From the NCBI RefSeq assembly GCF_013032855.1, contig NZ_WQDA01000002.1:186001-250000 (forward strand): DNA of 64,000 bases, read 5' to 3'. Of the stretch, positions 19,157-28,117 are shown in pieces (position 1 is the first letter of the stretch; every line of letters begins with the position of its first letter). The position numbers and the translations under genes are program-made. The notes under the pieces are model-generated. The model was not told the origin of the DNA and did no database searches. It worked only from the letters and a program-made list of their open reading frames with translations. This stretch comes from Ruegeria arenilitoris (GTDB lineage: Bacteria > Pseudomonadota > Alphaproteobacteria > Rhodobacterales > Rhodobacteraceae).

Positions 19157-20446
19157 ATGATTTCCTGGCCAAAGTTCCGGCGCCCCGCTTCCGCAATTCC
19201 CGCATCCACCGCATGGATTGCGATGGCCAGTATTCCGCTGGTTCATTATTTCTGGCCAGACCTCGGCGCGGTCTCTGATCGGGATCAGACTGTTCTGTTC
19301 GCTCTGACGATCTTTGCCATTCTGGCCCTATCCGAGATTTTCATAGCACGAATTCATCGCAAGCCGGGCAGCGGCTTGGTCTACAACCCGGAAAACTTCA
19401 AAGACCCGGCGTATCTGGCTGATTTCTGGATCAAACTTATTGGTCTGGCGGCCAGTCTTGTGCTGCTTGCGCTGTTCTACTCCACCGCCGACCTCTACCG
19501 GGATGAATGGTATCAGCCGTTCTTTTCGCTGTTCGGCGACTACTGGCCGCTGATCCTTGCGATTGTCCTTTCCGTTGTCACGGCGGTTCATTTCTCGATG
19601 CGGCATCCTCGCGACGGCATGTGGCATCTGGGACGTGTGGTTTTGTCTTTTGGTCGCCAATCCACCGGGGCCCGCGAGTTGAAATCCTTCCTTCTTGGGC
19701 TGGGCGTCAAAGGGTTCTTTCTGCCACTGATGTTCTGCTATCTGGTTTATGACTGGAGCTTTCTGCAGACCCGTTCGCTGTGGGATGCGCAGGACTTTCA
19801 GCAGGTCTATGCATATCTCTACCGCTTTGCCTTCTTTCTGGACCTGACAATCGTCACCATCGGCTATGCCACCGCCACCCGGCTTCTGACCTCTCATATT
19901 CGCTGGACCGAGACGACGGTGAGCGGATGGCTGGTCTGCGTGATCTGCTATGCCCCGTTCTGGCAACTGCTGTCGCGCAGCTATTTCAACTATGTCGAGG
20001 ATGGTTTCGCCTGGGGTGTCTGGCTGTGGGATTACCCTGTCCTCTACGGATTGTGGGGCGGCACCATCCTGTTCTTCCTGGCGGTCTATTGTCTGACCGC
20101 CGCGCGCATGGGTCTGCGGTTCTCGAACCTGACCTATCGCGGGCTGGCCTGCGACTTTCCCTACAACATCAGCAAACACCCGTCCTACATCAGCAAGAAC
20201 ATCACCTGGTGGATGATTTCGATCCCGTTCATCGCGGTCGACTTCTGGGCAGGCCTGGCCAACTGTCTGGCCCTGCTGGGTGTGAACCTGATCTATTTCG
20301 CACGGGCCTGGCACGAAGAGCGCTGCCTGTCACGCGCGCCGTCCTACCGAGCCTACAAAAAGCACGTGAACGAATACGGTCTTCTGGTCCGCATCCGGCG
20401 CGGCCTGAGCGGCTGGACCCGGAGCGTTGCCAGACAGGTGAATTGA
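19157..20446 (+). CDS. polytopic membrane protein, ICMT/PEMT methyltransferase-like C-terminus
   Basis: The protein has about 429 residues and 9 or more predicted membrane segments. The last third carries FPYNISKHPSYISKN followed after two hydrophobic segments by RAWHEERCLSRAPSYRAYKKHV. This is the GPY-RHP-Y...EER-L-...Y-Y pattern of isoprenylcysteine and phospholipid methyltransferases, which bind SAM. The N-terminal ~250 residues are not recognised. Methylation of a lipid-like substrate in the membrane is inferred from the motif only. A GTG at 19142 is an alternative start. The stop is 16 bases from the convergent DUF3179 gene. Confidence 0.6.
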   Translation: MISWPKFRRPASAIPASTAWIAMASIPLVHYFWPDLGAVSDRDQTVLFALTIFAILALSEIFIARIHRKPGSGLVYNPENFKDPAYLADFWIKLIGLAASLVLLALFYSTADLYRDEWYQPFFSLFGDYWPLILAIVLSVVTAVHFSMRHPRDGMWHLGRVVLSFGRQSTGARELKSFLLGLGVKGFFLPLMFCYLVYDWSFLQTRSLWDAQDFQQVYAYLYRFAFFLDLTIVTIGYATATRLLTSHIRWTETTVSGWLVCVICYAPFWQLLSRSYFNYVEDGFAWGVWLWDYPVLYGLWGGTILFFLAVYCLTAARMGLRFSNLTYRGLACDFPYNISKHPSYISKNITWWMISIPFIAVDFWAGLANCLALLGVNLIYFARAWHEERCLSRAPSYRAYKKHVNEYGLLVRIRRGLSGWTRSVARQVN

Positions 20447-20462
20447 TCGCGCGGCGTGCGGG

Positions 20463-21425
20463 TCAACGCCCTGTCATCCAGATGCCGTCGGGCCAGAAGG
20501 CGTGGAAGGCAAACGCGAACATCACATCATGCACGACATCCCGTCCGGCACCATCCGTGACGCGGATCGATCCTATGTCGCGTCCCTTGTCGACGCGCCC
20601 GGCGTCCAGAGCCGAAGACTGCCCCGCCGACCAAACGATGACAACGCCTGCTTCTGACAATCGCCCAGCCGCACGCAATCGCGTCAGAGGCCAGGCCCGC
20701 TCACCGACACGCACCACCCGTTCGAGCGGTTGAATACCATGCGGAGGCAGCGCGCCGTCATACAGGAACGGTCTGCGCGCGCTGTCATACCCGCGATAAG
20801 GGTTGCGCCCGTAGTCCCGCGCAAAATTCGGCTCGGCCATCACCAGACCGTCGGGATTGCGCTTGCGGAACTGATCCCACCCTTCCATCCACGCTGGCAG
20901 CGCTGTCAACTGAGCACCGGTCAACTGGCCCACGATCGCCTCGCCGGTGGCTTGCTGCCACCAGCTTTCGGTTTCGCGGTCATACATGATCATGTCCGAA
21001 TTTCGCAGCTTGCCAGACACGCCAAAACTGAGCACCCGTCCCGGGATACGCCGATCAAAAACCAGCCCCGAATTGCACAGTGGACAATAGGTAACCGCGA
21101 CTGGACGGTTGCCGATCCGATCATTCACGATTTCATGCCAGATCAAGTAACGCAGGGGATAGGCGCGCGGACGCGTACCGGGCAGTTCCACCGTGATCAC
21201 GGCCTCGGTCAGCCCCAGCCCGGTTTCCGCCGAAGCTGGGACAAACTCGGGTTTGTCGATGGCAGGGATGCCGTCTTTCGGCGGTCCGCCGGACCGGACC
21301 TCAGACCAGTCACCGATCGAGGTGACCGCAAAATCGGTTCTGGGCCATTCGTCGCGCCACAGGTTCGGGTCCGCGGACACCGCGGTTGCGCAGAACAGCA
21401 GAAGGGCAAACAGACGGCATCGCAT
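20463..21425 (-). CDS. exported DUF3179 domain protein
   Basis: The ATG at 21425 has AAAGGTG upstream and gives 320 residues that begin with a signal peptide (MRCRLFALLLFCATAVSA). An ATG 24 bases earlier is less likely. The DUF3179 core is clear: YPLRYLIWHEIVNDRIGNRPVAVTYCPLCNSGLVFDRRI, with a CPLC motif, and later SWWQQATGEAIVGQLTG. The function of the family is unknown; the CxxC-like pair may bind a metal or form a disulfide. The product should be periplasmic. Confidence 0.85.
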   Translation of the reverse strand: MRCRLFALLLFCATAVSADPNLWRDEWPRTDFAVTSIGDWSEVRSGGPPKDGIPAIDKPEFVPASAETGLGLTEAVITVELPGTRPRAYPLRYLIWHEIVNDRIGNRPVAVTYCPLCNSGLVFDRRIPGRVLSFGVSGKLRNSDMIMYDRETESWWQQATGEAIVGQLTGAQLTALPAWMEGWDQFRKRNPDGLVMAEPNFARDYGRNPYRGYDSARRPFLYDGALPPHGIQPLERVVRVGERAWPLTRLRAAGRLSEAGVVIVWSAGQSSALDAGRVDKGRDIGSIRVTDGAGRDVVHDVMFAFAFHAFWPDGIWMTGR

Positions 21426-21515
21426 GAGGCACCTTTGGATACATGCCATCGTGCGTCAGGCCGCGCGGCCGGGCCAAGCCCCTTACACAGGGACGTGAAG
21501 CGCCGTGCGCGGACA

Positions 21516-21540
21516 ACCCGGCGCGCAATCCGCGCCGGGT
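21516..21540. terminator. GC-rich hairpin after the cyclophilin genes
   Basis: A perfect 10-bp stem ACCCGGCGCG/CGCGCCGGGT with a CAATC loop lies just beyond the 3' end of the cyclophilin pair (minus) and before the DUF3179 start. No U-tract is present on either strand, so its terminator role is doubtful. Confidence 0.35.
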
Positions 21541-21547
21541 CTAGGGA

Positions 21548-22093
21548 TCATTCGGTGACGGTCACCTTGGTCATGACGTCCGGTTGACCGACCACAGCGC
21601 CGTTCGGGCCTGTGCCGCGTTTGATCGCATCAACAACGTCCATGCCATCGGTCACCTTGCCCACCACCGTGTACTGGCCATTCAAGGTTGGGGCCGGTTC
21701 GAACATGATGAAAAACTGCGAATTTGCGCTGTTTGGATCGCTGGCGCGAGCCATTCCGACGATGCCGCGCTCGTACGGAACTTCGGAAAACTCGGCTGGC
21801 AGGTCCGGACGGTTTGAACCGCCGGTACCGGCGCGACGCATGTCGCTGCCCAGTTTACCGTATTCCACGTCCCCGGTCTGTGCCATGAACCCCTCGATCA
21901 CGCGGTGGAACACCACCCCGTCATACTTGCCTTCGGCCGCCAGAGCGGTGATCTGCTCGACATGCTTGGGCGCGACGTCTTCGAACAGGTCGATCGTGAT
22001 CGTGCCGTTGGCCTCGCCCTCGACTTCAATCTGCAGGCCTGCGGCCAGCGCGGGGCTGGCCAACAACGTAAAAACGGCGGCCAGCTTATACAT
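21548..22093 (-). CDS. peptidyl-prolyl cis-trans isomerase, exported cyclophilin
   Basis: The 181-residue cyclophilin begins with a signal peptide (MYKLAAVFTLLASPALAAG) and should act on proline bonds during folding in the periplasm. Active-site text is VVFHRVIEGFMAQTGD, SQFFIMFEPAPTLNGQYTVVGKV and GNxx-like MARASDPNSANSQFF. The gene overlaps the end of the second cyclophilin gene by 8 bases, so the two form a translationally coupled pair that came from duplication. Confidence 0.93.
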   Translation of the reverse strand: MYKLAAVFTLLASPALAAGLQIEVEGEANGTITIDLFEDVAPKHVEQITALAAEGKYDGVVFHRVIEGFMAQTGDVEYGKLGSDMRRAGTGGSNRPDLPAEFSEVPYERGIVGMARASDPNSANSQFFIMFEPAPTLNGQYTVVGKVTDGMDVVDAIKRGTGPNGAVVGQPDVMTKVTVTE

Positions 22094-22592
22094 CGGCGGC
22101 CACCTTGACGCTGATCATGCGGTCGGGGTTCGCGGGCGGCTCGCCGCGGGTGATGGCGTCGACATGCTCCATCCCCTCGATCACGCGGCCATAGACGGTG
22201 TATTGGCCGTTCAGGAAATGGTTGTCCTTGAAGTTGATGAAGAACTGCGAGTTGGCCGAGTTCGGGTTGGCCGAACGAGCGGCACCCACGGTGCCCCGGT
22301 CATGCGGCAGCTTGGAAAACTCGGCTGGAAGGTTCGGCAAGGACGACCCGCCAGTGCCAGCCATACGGATATTGAAGCCGTCTTCCATGTCGCCGTGCTG
22401 CACGTCGCCGGTCTGCGCCATGAAGCCGTCGATCACCCGGTGAAAGGCCACGTTGTCATACTCGCCCGCGCGCGCCAGTTCCTTCATGCGCTCGCTGTGT
22501 TGAGGCGCGACGTCGGGAAGCAGTTCGATGACGACGTTACCGTCCTTCAGCTCGATGATGATGGTGTTTTCGGGATCCTTGATCTCGGCCAT
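22086..22592 (-). CDS. peptidyl-prolyl cis-trans isomerase, cytoplasmic cyclophilin
   Basis: The 168-residue cyclophilin has no signal peptide and so is the cytoplasmic partner of the downstream exported one. The start at 22592 (MAEIKDPENTIIIELKDG) has AGGAGG five bases upstream; a longer frame to 22661 is not supported. Active-site motifs FHRVIDGFMAQTGD and SQFFINFKDNHFLNGQYTVYGRVIEG are intact. It is divergent from pgk. Confidence 0.93.
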   Translation of the reverse strand: MAEIKDPENTIIIELKDGNVVIELLPDVAPQHSERMKELARAGEYDNVAFHRVIDGFMAQTGDVQHGDMEDGFNIRMAGTGGSSLPNLPAEFSKLPHDRGTVGAARSANPNSANSQFFINFKDNHFLNGQYTVYGRVIEGMEHVDAITRGEPPANPDRMISVKVAADV

Positions 22593-22726
22593 GGGGCCCT
22601 CCTGTGGAATTGATTTGCGCAAATACCTATGCGCCGGACGCGCGAAAGCCAAGTGACGCATTGACCTGAGGGCAAAATGCAGGAAAAGAACCGCTTACGC
22701 GTGGTGACAACGGCGAGGATGACACG

Positions 22727-23917
22727 ATGGGCTGGAAAACTCTGGACGACATGGATTTGCAGGGCAAACGCGTTCTTGTGCGCGTGGACATCAACGTCCC
22801 GGTTTTGGATGGCGCCGTGACCGATGACACCCGGATCCAGCGGATCGTGCCCACGGTGCGCGACATTCTGGCCGCTGGCGGCAAACCCATCCTGCTGGCC
22901 CATTTCGGCCGGCCCGGCGGTGAGCGTCGACAGAACCTGTCGCTGAAACAGCTGGTGCCCGCGCTGGAAGCCGCCTTTGGAACCAAGGTCCGTTTCGGAG
23001 AGGATTGCGTCGGATACGAGGCTGAAATCGCTGCCGCAAACCAGGGTGACGGCGAGGTCTTGCTGCTGGAGAACACCCGCTTTCACGCCGAAGAGACCCA
23101 GAACAGCATGACCTTGGCCGAAGGTATGGCCAAGATGGGCGACATCTACTGCAATGACGCTTTCTCGGCGGCTCATCGGGCGCACAGTTCGACCGAGGCA
23201 CTGGCGCGCCTTTTGCCCTCCTGCGCCGGGCGTCTGATGCAGGCAGAGCTCAGCGCACTCGAAGCCGCTCTGGGCAACCCTCAGCGTCCGGTGACCTCCG
23301 TGGTCGGTGGGGCCAAGGTATCAACCAAGCTAGATCTGCTGGGCAACCTGATCGAGAAGGTCGACAACCTGATCATCGGCGGCGGCATGGCCAACACCTT
23401 TCTGCTGGCCAAAGGGCTGGACGTTGGTAAATCGTTGGCCGAGCACGCGATGACCGATACCGCAGCCGAAATCATGGCAAAAGCAGACAAGGCAGGCTGC
23501 CGGATCGTCCTGCCCAGCGATGTTGTCGTTGCAGAGAAATTCGAAGCACACGCCCCACACAAGGTCGTCCCAGCGAACAAGTGCCCCGCAGATTCGATGA
23601 TCCTGGACGCCGGGCCGGACAGCGTCGCCGCAATCTGCACCATCTTCGAACAGAGCAAGACTCTGATCTGGAACGGCCCATTGGGGGCATTCGAACTGGA
23701 ACCCTTCGACGCGGCGACAAATGCCGCTGCATTGAAAGCCGCAGAACTGACGCGGGCGGGCAAACTTGTGTCGGTCGCCGGTGGCGGCGATACGGTTGCA
23801 GCCCTCAACGCCTCGGGTGCCGCGCAGGACTTCACCTACATCTCGACCGCCGGCGGTGCGTTCCTGGAATGGATGGAGGGCAAAACTCTGCCCGGTGTGG
23901 CAGCGCTGGCCCAATAA
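22727..23917 (+). CDS. pgk: phosphoglycerate kinase
   Basis: Pgk exchanges phosphate between 1,3-bisphosphoglycerate and ADP in glycolysis and gluconeogenesis. The 396-residue protein has the N-terminal substrate motif [16 protein letters not shown], the HFGRPGG basic patch, [26 protein letters not shown] and the C-terminal nucleotide loop [13 protein letters not shown]. All are intact. It is a single gene in front of the LprI-like gene, 59 bases apart. Confidence 0.97.
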   Translation: MGWKTLDDMDLQGKRVLVRVDINVPVLDGAVTDDTRIQRIVPTVRDILAAGGKPILLAHFGRPGGERRQNLSLKQLVPALEAAFGTKVRFGEDCVGYEAEIAAANQGDGEVLLLENTRFHAEETQNSMTLAEGMAKMGDIYCNDAFSAAHRAHSSTEALARLLPSCAGRLMQAELSALEAALGNPQRPVTSVVGGAKVSTKLDLLGNLIEKVDNLIIGGGMANTFLLAKGLDVGKSLAEHAMTDTAAEIMAKADKAGCRIVLPSDVVVAEKFEAHAPHKVVPANKCPADSMILDAGPDSVAAICTIFEQSKTLIWNGPLGAFELEPFDAATNAAALKAAELTRAGKLVSVAGGGDTVAALNASGAAQDFTYISTAGGAFLEWMEGKTLPGVAALAQ

Positions 23918-23976
23918 CGCCATTCTAGTTGGCGATCGGCATTCGTGGTATTCTCTCACAGACCGGGAGATGGGCC

Positions 23977-24321
23977 ATGAAAGCCGTTGCCACGTTTGCT
24001 GTTATCCTCTTGCCCAGTGTTTCTGGCGCGCAGTCCCATTGCGCCGGTCAAACTCAGATCGACGCCACTTTCTGTGCCAAAGAGAAATGGGAAATCGCTG
24101 ATAAAGAACTGAACCGCCTCTGGAAAGAGGTCAAATCAGCGGCGGACAGGCGCGGAAACGGTGAGGCTTTGTTGAACGAACAGCGCGCTTGGTTGAAACG
24201 CAGGGACGCAACTTGTGACCCCGAACTCAAAAGCGATGGCAGTGCCGCGCAAATGTTCTATTGGTCTTGCATGGAAGAACAGACCCGGAATCGAAATCAG
24301 GAACTGTCCGCTTTGCGTTGA
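23977..24321 (+). CDS. exported LprI-like (DUF1311) protein
   Basis: The ATG at 23977 follows GGGAGATGGGCC and gives 114 residues with a signal peptide (MKAVATFAVILLPSVSGAQS). The mature part has four or more cysteines and the family pattern CAKEKWEIADKELNRLWKEV then LLNEQRAWLKRRDATC, typical of LprI/DUF1311 proteins. Some members inhibit lysozyme. The paired cysteines suggest disulfides in the periplasm. The role here is inferred from family only. Confidence 0.75.
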   Translation: MKAVATFAVILLPSVSGAQSHCAGQTQIDATFCAKEKWEIADKELNRLWKEVKSAADRRGNGEALLNEQRAWLKRRDATCDPELKSDGSAAQMFYWSCMEEQTRNRNQELSALR

Positions 24322-24484
24322 GCGGATACCTACGCGGTCATGGCTCTTCGAGCATCACTTTTTTCGTCGAATTGCAAAAAGTGCGAATCGGGGGATTCAC
24401 AACCCGAATCACCTGTGACATAGTGCCGACAGATGCCCGCAAAGGGCACGTTTTTGAGGCAGTATTCATACGGCGGTTAACAGA

Positions 24485-24784
24485 GTGTCCCGTTCCAATC
24501 GGCCCGGTCTGGGCGCAGTCGCATTCTTTTCGGTGGCCTTCATGCTGGGTGTCTATTTCACCTTTGCTGCCGTTCAGGGCGACTACGGCCTGTTCCGACG
24601 GATCGAGATTTCAGCGGAGCGGGACGCTCTGTCACGCGACCTTGCGGCGCTGAACGCCGACATAGCTCGGATGGAAAACCTGACCCGACGCCTTTCGGAC
24701 ACCTACCTGGATCTCGACCTGCTGGATCAACAGGCCCGAACCGTTTTGGGAATGATCCGGGCTGATGAAATCGTCATCCGCTAA
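24485..24784 (+). CDS. ftsB: FtsB/DivIC-family septum formation initiator
   Basis: The 99-residue protein starts at a GTG and has one membrane segment (GLGAVAFFSVAFMLGVYFTFAAV) and a coiled coil (ISAERDALSRDLAALNADIARMENLTRRLSD). It ends DLDLLDQQARTVLGMIRADEIVI, the FtsB-type tail. FtsB joins FtsL and FtsQ in the divisome. In many alphaproteobacteria it sits before pdhA; here a minus-strand sulfotransferase gene lies between, sharing 4 bases at the stop. No strong Shine-Dalgarno is seen, so the start is somewhat uncertain. Confidence 0.82.
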   Translation: MSRSNRPGLGAVAFFSVAFMLGVYFTFAAVQGDYGLFRRIEISAERDALSRDLAALNADIARMENLTRRLSDTYLDLDLLDQQARTVLGMIRADEIVIR

Positions 24785-25500
24785 CTAGCTGTTTGCCTGA
24801 CCGCCCCGGGTTCCTCTGTAGTTGGCAACTGATATCCGAAAGCGTCGATTTCCCGTCGGAACAGGTCAGCCACCAGGTCCACGGCTTCGCCGTCCCAGTT
24901 TTCGCCGTAGAAAACATCGAACTGCGTTGATTTCCGAATGCCGGAATTCAAACGCTTGTCGCCGAGACTGACATCGCCAAGGCCGAAGTCATCGAGCACC
25001 TGCGCCAGATCGCTGTCCAGGCTTTCGTATCGCAACACCCGATCAACCGCGATCTCCCCGCCCTCAGAATAAAGATGGAAGTCAGAGAAGAACTTCAGGC
25101 GAGTCCGGCAAAAGCTCAGGAACAGTGCGTTTGCGTCGTTGATCTGTGTTCCGCGTTGATGCATCCAGAAATAGAACGCTGAGACAGCCTTGTCCCAGGG
25201 ATTTCTCTCGACGCAAATGCTGCTGCAGCCCTCCGCAATATCGGACAGATACCGATTGACCACGCCGATCCCATTGTGGGGATACCGGGCCTGCACTTCG
25301 CCTTTGGCTCTGTCCCGCAAAAGCTTAACCAACCGGCGGACGATGTATTGCTTCCCCGGACGTTGAAGTTCGGCTTCCTTGCCGAACGGTGTTGCGAAAT
25401 CTCCGTCCTGCAGCTTCGCGCTGAGTGCAATTTCGATGGATGATCCGGCGGTTTTCTTCGTTTTTAAGAAAACCAGCTTCGGCTCTCTGAGGATCATCAT
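24781..25500 (-). CDS. sulfotransferase-family protein
   Basis: The ATG at 25500, nine bases after GGAGA, gives 239 residues. The 5'-phosphosulfate loop is in LVFLKTKKTAGSSIEIAL (residues 9-26), the KTAG-S form of membrane-type sulfotransferases. The 3'-phosphate site is CVERNPWDKAVSAFYFW. These should bind PAPS and sulfate a carbohydrate or other acceptor. The rest is not recognised. It lies alone and antisense between ftsB and pdhA, with its stop overlapping that of ftsB, so it is probably a later insertion into a conserved order. Confidence 0.7.
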   Translation of the reverse strand: MMILREPKLVFLKTKKTAGSSIEIALSAKLQDGDFATPFGKEAELQRPGKQYIVRRLVKLLRDRAKGEVQARYPHNGIGVVNRYLSDIAEGCSSICVERNPWDKAVSAFYFWMHQRGTQINDANALFLSFCRTRLKFFSDFHLYSEGGEIAVDRVLRYESLDSDLAQVLDDFGLGDVSLGDKRLNSGIRKSTQFDVFYGENWDGEAVDLVADLFRREIDAFGYQLPTTEEPGAVRQTAS

Positions 25501-25678
25501 GCTAATCTGTCTCCGACGCCCGTTCAAAATTGCCTGCCAGTGGAAGCATACTAACCGTGCATAGGGCGAACCAAAAGGCGAAAACCTGCCGGATTTCGGG
25601 TGGAAACAGATACTCCCATCCGGTCCAGGACGCTGCGTCACATTTCCGCTCGCCAGAAAGCACGAAATGCTTTATGAG

Positions 25679-25698
25679 ATAGTTTAACGCTAAACTAT
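25679..25698. promoter_or_regulatory. palindromic operator upstream of pdhA, shared with lpdA
   Basis: A perfect dyad ATAGTTTA-ACGC-TAAACTAT ends 26 bases before the pdhA ATG. It shares arms and spacer length with the site upstream of lpdA, 18 kb away. Two such copies, each within 35 bases of a PDH-complex start, are unlikely by chance. Confidence 0.75.
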
Positions 25699-25724
25699 CT
25701 TGCCGGAAGGGAGAGGTCGCCACG

Positions 25725-26714
25725 ATGGCTGCGCGAAAAACCACAAAGAAACCAAATGTTTCTGCGGAAGAACTCAAAACCTACTACCGCGAGATGCTGT
25801 TGATCCGCCGATTCGAGGAAAAGGCCGGTCAACTGTACGGCATGGGTCTGATCGGCGGTTTCTGCCACCTCTACATCGGTCAGGAAGCCGTCGTCGTGGG
25901 GCTCGAAGCTGCGGCCGAGGATGGCGACAAGCGCATCACCTCCTACCGCGACCACGGCCATATGCTGGCCTGCGGCATGGATCCGGGCGGCGTCATGGCT
26001 GAATTGACCGGACGCGAAGGCGGCTTGTCCAAGGGCAAGGGCGGCTCGATGCACATGTTCTCAAAAGAAAAGCATTTCTACGGTGGCCATGGAATCGTCG
26101 GCGCACAGGTTCCGCTGGGTGCGGGCCTTGCCTTTGCAGACAAGTACAAAGACAACGGCCGCGTGACCTTTACCTATTTCGGTGACGGTGCAGCGAACCA
26201 GGGTCAAGTCTATGAAACCTTCAACATGGCGGCCATTTGGCAATTGCCGGTGGTCTTCGTGATCGAGAACAACCAGTACGCGATGGGCACGGCGCAATCG
26301 CGCTCAACCTCGACCAAGGACATCTATCACCGCGGTGAGGCGTTCGGCATCCCGGGCGAAATCGTCAACGGAATGGACGTGCTGGCAGTGAAAGAGGCCG
26401 GCGAAAAGGCCGTGGCGCACTGCCGGGCTGGGAAGGGCCCTTACATCCTCGAGGTCAAGACCTACCGTTACCGCGGACACTCGATGTCGGATCCCGCCAA
26501 GTACCGCACCCGCGAAGAGGTGCAGAAGGTGCGCGAGCAGAGCGACCCGATCGAACACGTGCGCGAGCTGCTGCTGACCGGCAAGCACGCCACCGAGGAT
26601 GACCTGAAGGCGATCGACAAGGAAATCAAGGAGGTCGTCAACCAGGCCGCCGAGTTCGCCAAGGAAAGCCCCGAGCCGTCGCTGGACGAGCTCTGGACCG
26701 ACATTTACGCCTGA
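25725..26714 (+). CDS. pdhA: pyruvate dehydrogenase E1 component, alpha subunit
   Basis: With PdhB it decarboxylates pyruvate on thiamine diphosphate and loads the acetyl group onto E2. The 329 residues show YREMLLIRRFEEKAGQLYGMG, GFCHLYIGQEA, the GSMHMFS loop and the ThDP motif GDGAANQGQVYETFN...FVIENNQYAMGT. YRYRGHSMSDPAKYRTREE holds the phosphorylation-loop region. The Lys-rich N-terminus (ARKTTKKPNVSAEELK) is normal. GGGAGAGG precedes the start. pdhB begins 15 bases downstream. Confidence 0.97.
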   Translation: MAARKTTKKPNVSAEELKTYYREMLLIRRFEEKAGQLYGMGLIGGFCHLYIGQEAVVVGLEAAAEDGDKRITSYRDHGHMLACGMDPGGVMAELTGREGGLSKGKGGSMHMFSKEKHFYGGHGIVGAQVPLGAGLAFADKYKDNGRVTFTYFGDGAANQGQVYETFNMAAIWQLPVVFVIENNQYAMGTAQSRSTSTKDIYHRGEAFGIPGEIVNGMDVLAVKEAGEKAVAHCRAGKGPYILEVKTYRYRGHSMSDPAKYRTREEVQKVREQSDPIEHVRELLLTGKHATEDDLKAIDKEIKEVVNQAAEFAKESPEPSLDELWTDIYA

Positions 26715-26729
26715 GAGGACGAATAAGAC

Positions 26730-26978
26730 ATGGCAACCGAAATTCTCATGCCCGCCCTTTCGCCGACCATGGAGGAAGGCACACTGGCCAAGTGGCTGGT
26801 CAAGGAAGGCGACACCGTAAGCTCTGGCGACATTCTGGCCGAGATCGAAACCGACAAGGCCACGATGGAGTTCGAAGCCGTCGATGAAGGCATCGTCGGC
26901 AAAATCCTGATTGCCGAGGGCACCGAAGGCGTGAAGGTCAACACGCCGATCGCGATCCTGGTCGAAGAGGGCGAAGAC
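26730..26978 (+). repeat. direct repeat, lipoyl-domain coding DNA, copy 1
   Basis: The first ~250 bases of pdhB are highly similar to the first ~250 of pdhC, including long identical stretches around the lipoyl lysine. The second copy starts 1388 bases downstream. Protein identity is also high, so selection contributes, but many silent positions match too. Confidence 0.75.
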
Positions 26979-28103
26979 GCCTCGACCGTGACCGCGACTG
27001 CCCCCGCAGCCGCAGCGGAGGCCGAAGCCGCCCCGGCGGCGGTTGAGGCCCCCGCTCCTGCCCCTGCTGCACCGGCCGTGCCAACCGTGGACCTGTCGCC
27101 GGACTGGCCAGCAGATGCCGAGATGAAATCGATGACGGTCCGCGAGGCTCTGCGCGACGCGATGGCCGAGGAAATGCGCTCGGACGAAGACGTCTACCTG
27201 ATGGGCGAAGAAGTCGGTGAATACCAAGGCGCCTACAAGGTGAGCCAGGGCCTGCTGGACGAATTCGGCGCAAAACGCGTGATCGACACGCCGATCACCG
27301 AGCATGGTTTTACCGGCATTGCCGTGGGTTCCGCCTTTGGAGGCCTGAAGCCGATCGTCGAGTTCATGACATTCAACTTCGCCATGCAGGCGATCGACCA
27401 GATCATCAACTCTGCTGCCAAGACGCTGTATATGTCCGGCGGTCAGATGGGCTGTCCGATCGTGTTCCGCGGCCCCAACGGCGCTGCCGCGCGCGTGGCC
27501 GCACAACACAGCCAGGATTATGCCGCCTGGTACATGCAGATCCCGGGCCTGAAGGTGGTGATGCCCTATTCGGCAGCCGATGCCAAAGGTCTGCTGAAAT
27601 CGGCCATCCGCGATCCCAACCCGGTCGTGTTCCTCGAAAACGAAATCCTCTATGGCCGCTCGTTCGACGTGCCGCAGGTCGATGATCTGACCGTGCCGCT
27701 GGGCAAGGCCCGCATCTGGCGCGAAGGCACCGATGTGACCATCGTCAGTTTTGGGATCGGTATGCAATACGCATTGGAAGCCGCCGACAAGCTGGCTGAG
27801 GATGGCATCAGCGCCGAGGTGATCGACCTGCGCACCATCCGCCCGATGGACACCGGTGCGATCATCAACTCGGTGATGAAAACCAACCGGCTGGTCACCG
27901 TGGAAGAAGGCTGGCCGCAAGGCTCGGTCGGCAGCTACATCAGTTCCGTGGTTATGCAGGAAGCGTTCGACTATCTCGACGCGCCCGTCATCACGCTGAC
28001 CGGCAAGGACGTGCCCATGCCCTATGCGGCGAACCTGGAAAAGCTGGCGCTGATTACCACCGACGAGGTGATCGCCGCCGTCAAACAAGTGACCTATCGG
28101 TAA
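26730..28103 (+). CDS. pdhB: pyruvate dehydrogenase E1 beta subunit with N-terminal lipoyl domain
   Basis: The 457-residue protein starts with a lipoyl domain (about 1-80; lipoyl Lys43 in [12 protein letters not shown]), then an Ala/Pro/Glu linker and the E1-beta body from about residue 135 ([38 protein letters not shown]). The acceptor Glu and C-terminal transketolase fold are intact. The lipoyl-E1-beta fusion is characteristic of alphaproteobacteria. The lipoyl coding DNA is nearly identical to that of pdhC. It is the second gene of pdhABC. Confidence 0.96.
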   Translation: MATEILMPALSPTMEEGTLAKWLVKEGDTVSSGDILAEIETDKATMEFEAVDEGIVGKILIAEGTEGVKVNTPIAILVEEGEDASTVTATAPAAAAEAEAAPAAVEAPAPAPAAPAVPTVDLSPDWPADAEMKSMTVREALRDAMAEEMRSDEDVYLMGEEVGEYQGAYKVSQGLLDEFGAKRVIDTPITEHGFTGIAVGSAFGGLKPIVEFMTFNFAMQAIDQIINSAAKTLYMSGGQMGCPIVFRGPNGAAARVAAQHSQDYAAWYMQIPGLKVVMPYSAADAKGLLKSAIRDPNPVVFLENEILYGRSFDVPQVDDLTVPLGKARIWREGTDVTIVSFGIGMQYALEAADKLAEDGISAEVIDLRTIRPMDTGAIINSVMKTNRLVTVEEGWPQGSVGSYISSVVMQEAFDYLDAPVITLTGKDVPMPYAANLEKLALITTDEVIAAVKQVTYR

Positions 28104-28117
28104 GGAGCGACTGACAG

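Noticed and set aside
22611..22630. FNR-like sequence TTGAT-TTGC-GCAAA upstream of the cytoplasmic cyclophilin gene
   Set aside because: The right half has only partial agreement with ATCAA; the hemA site is perfect by contrast.
26304..28088. 594-codon open frame on the minus strand across pdhA and pdhB
   Set aside because: It is a mirror of strongly biased codons in two certain genes. Its His/Arg/Gly-rich product resembles no family.
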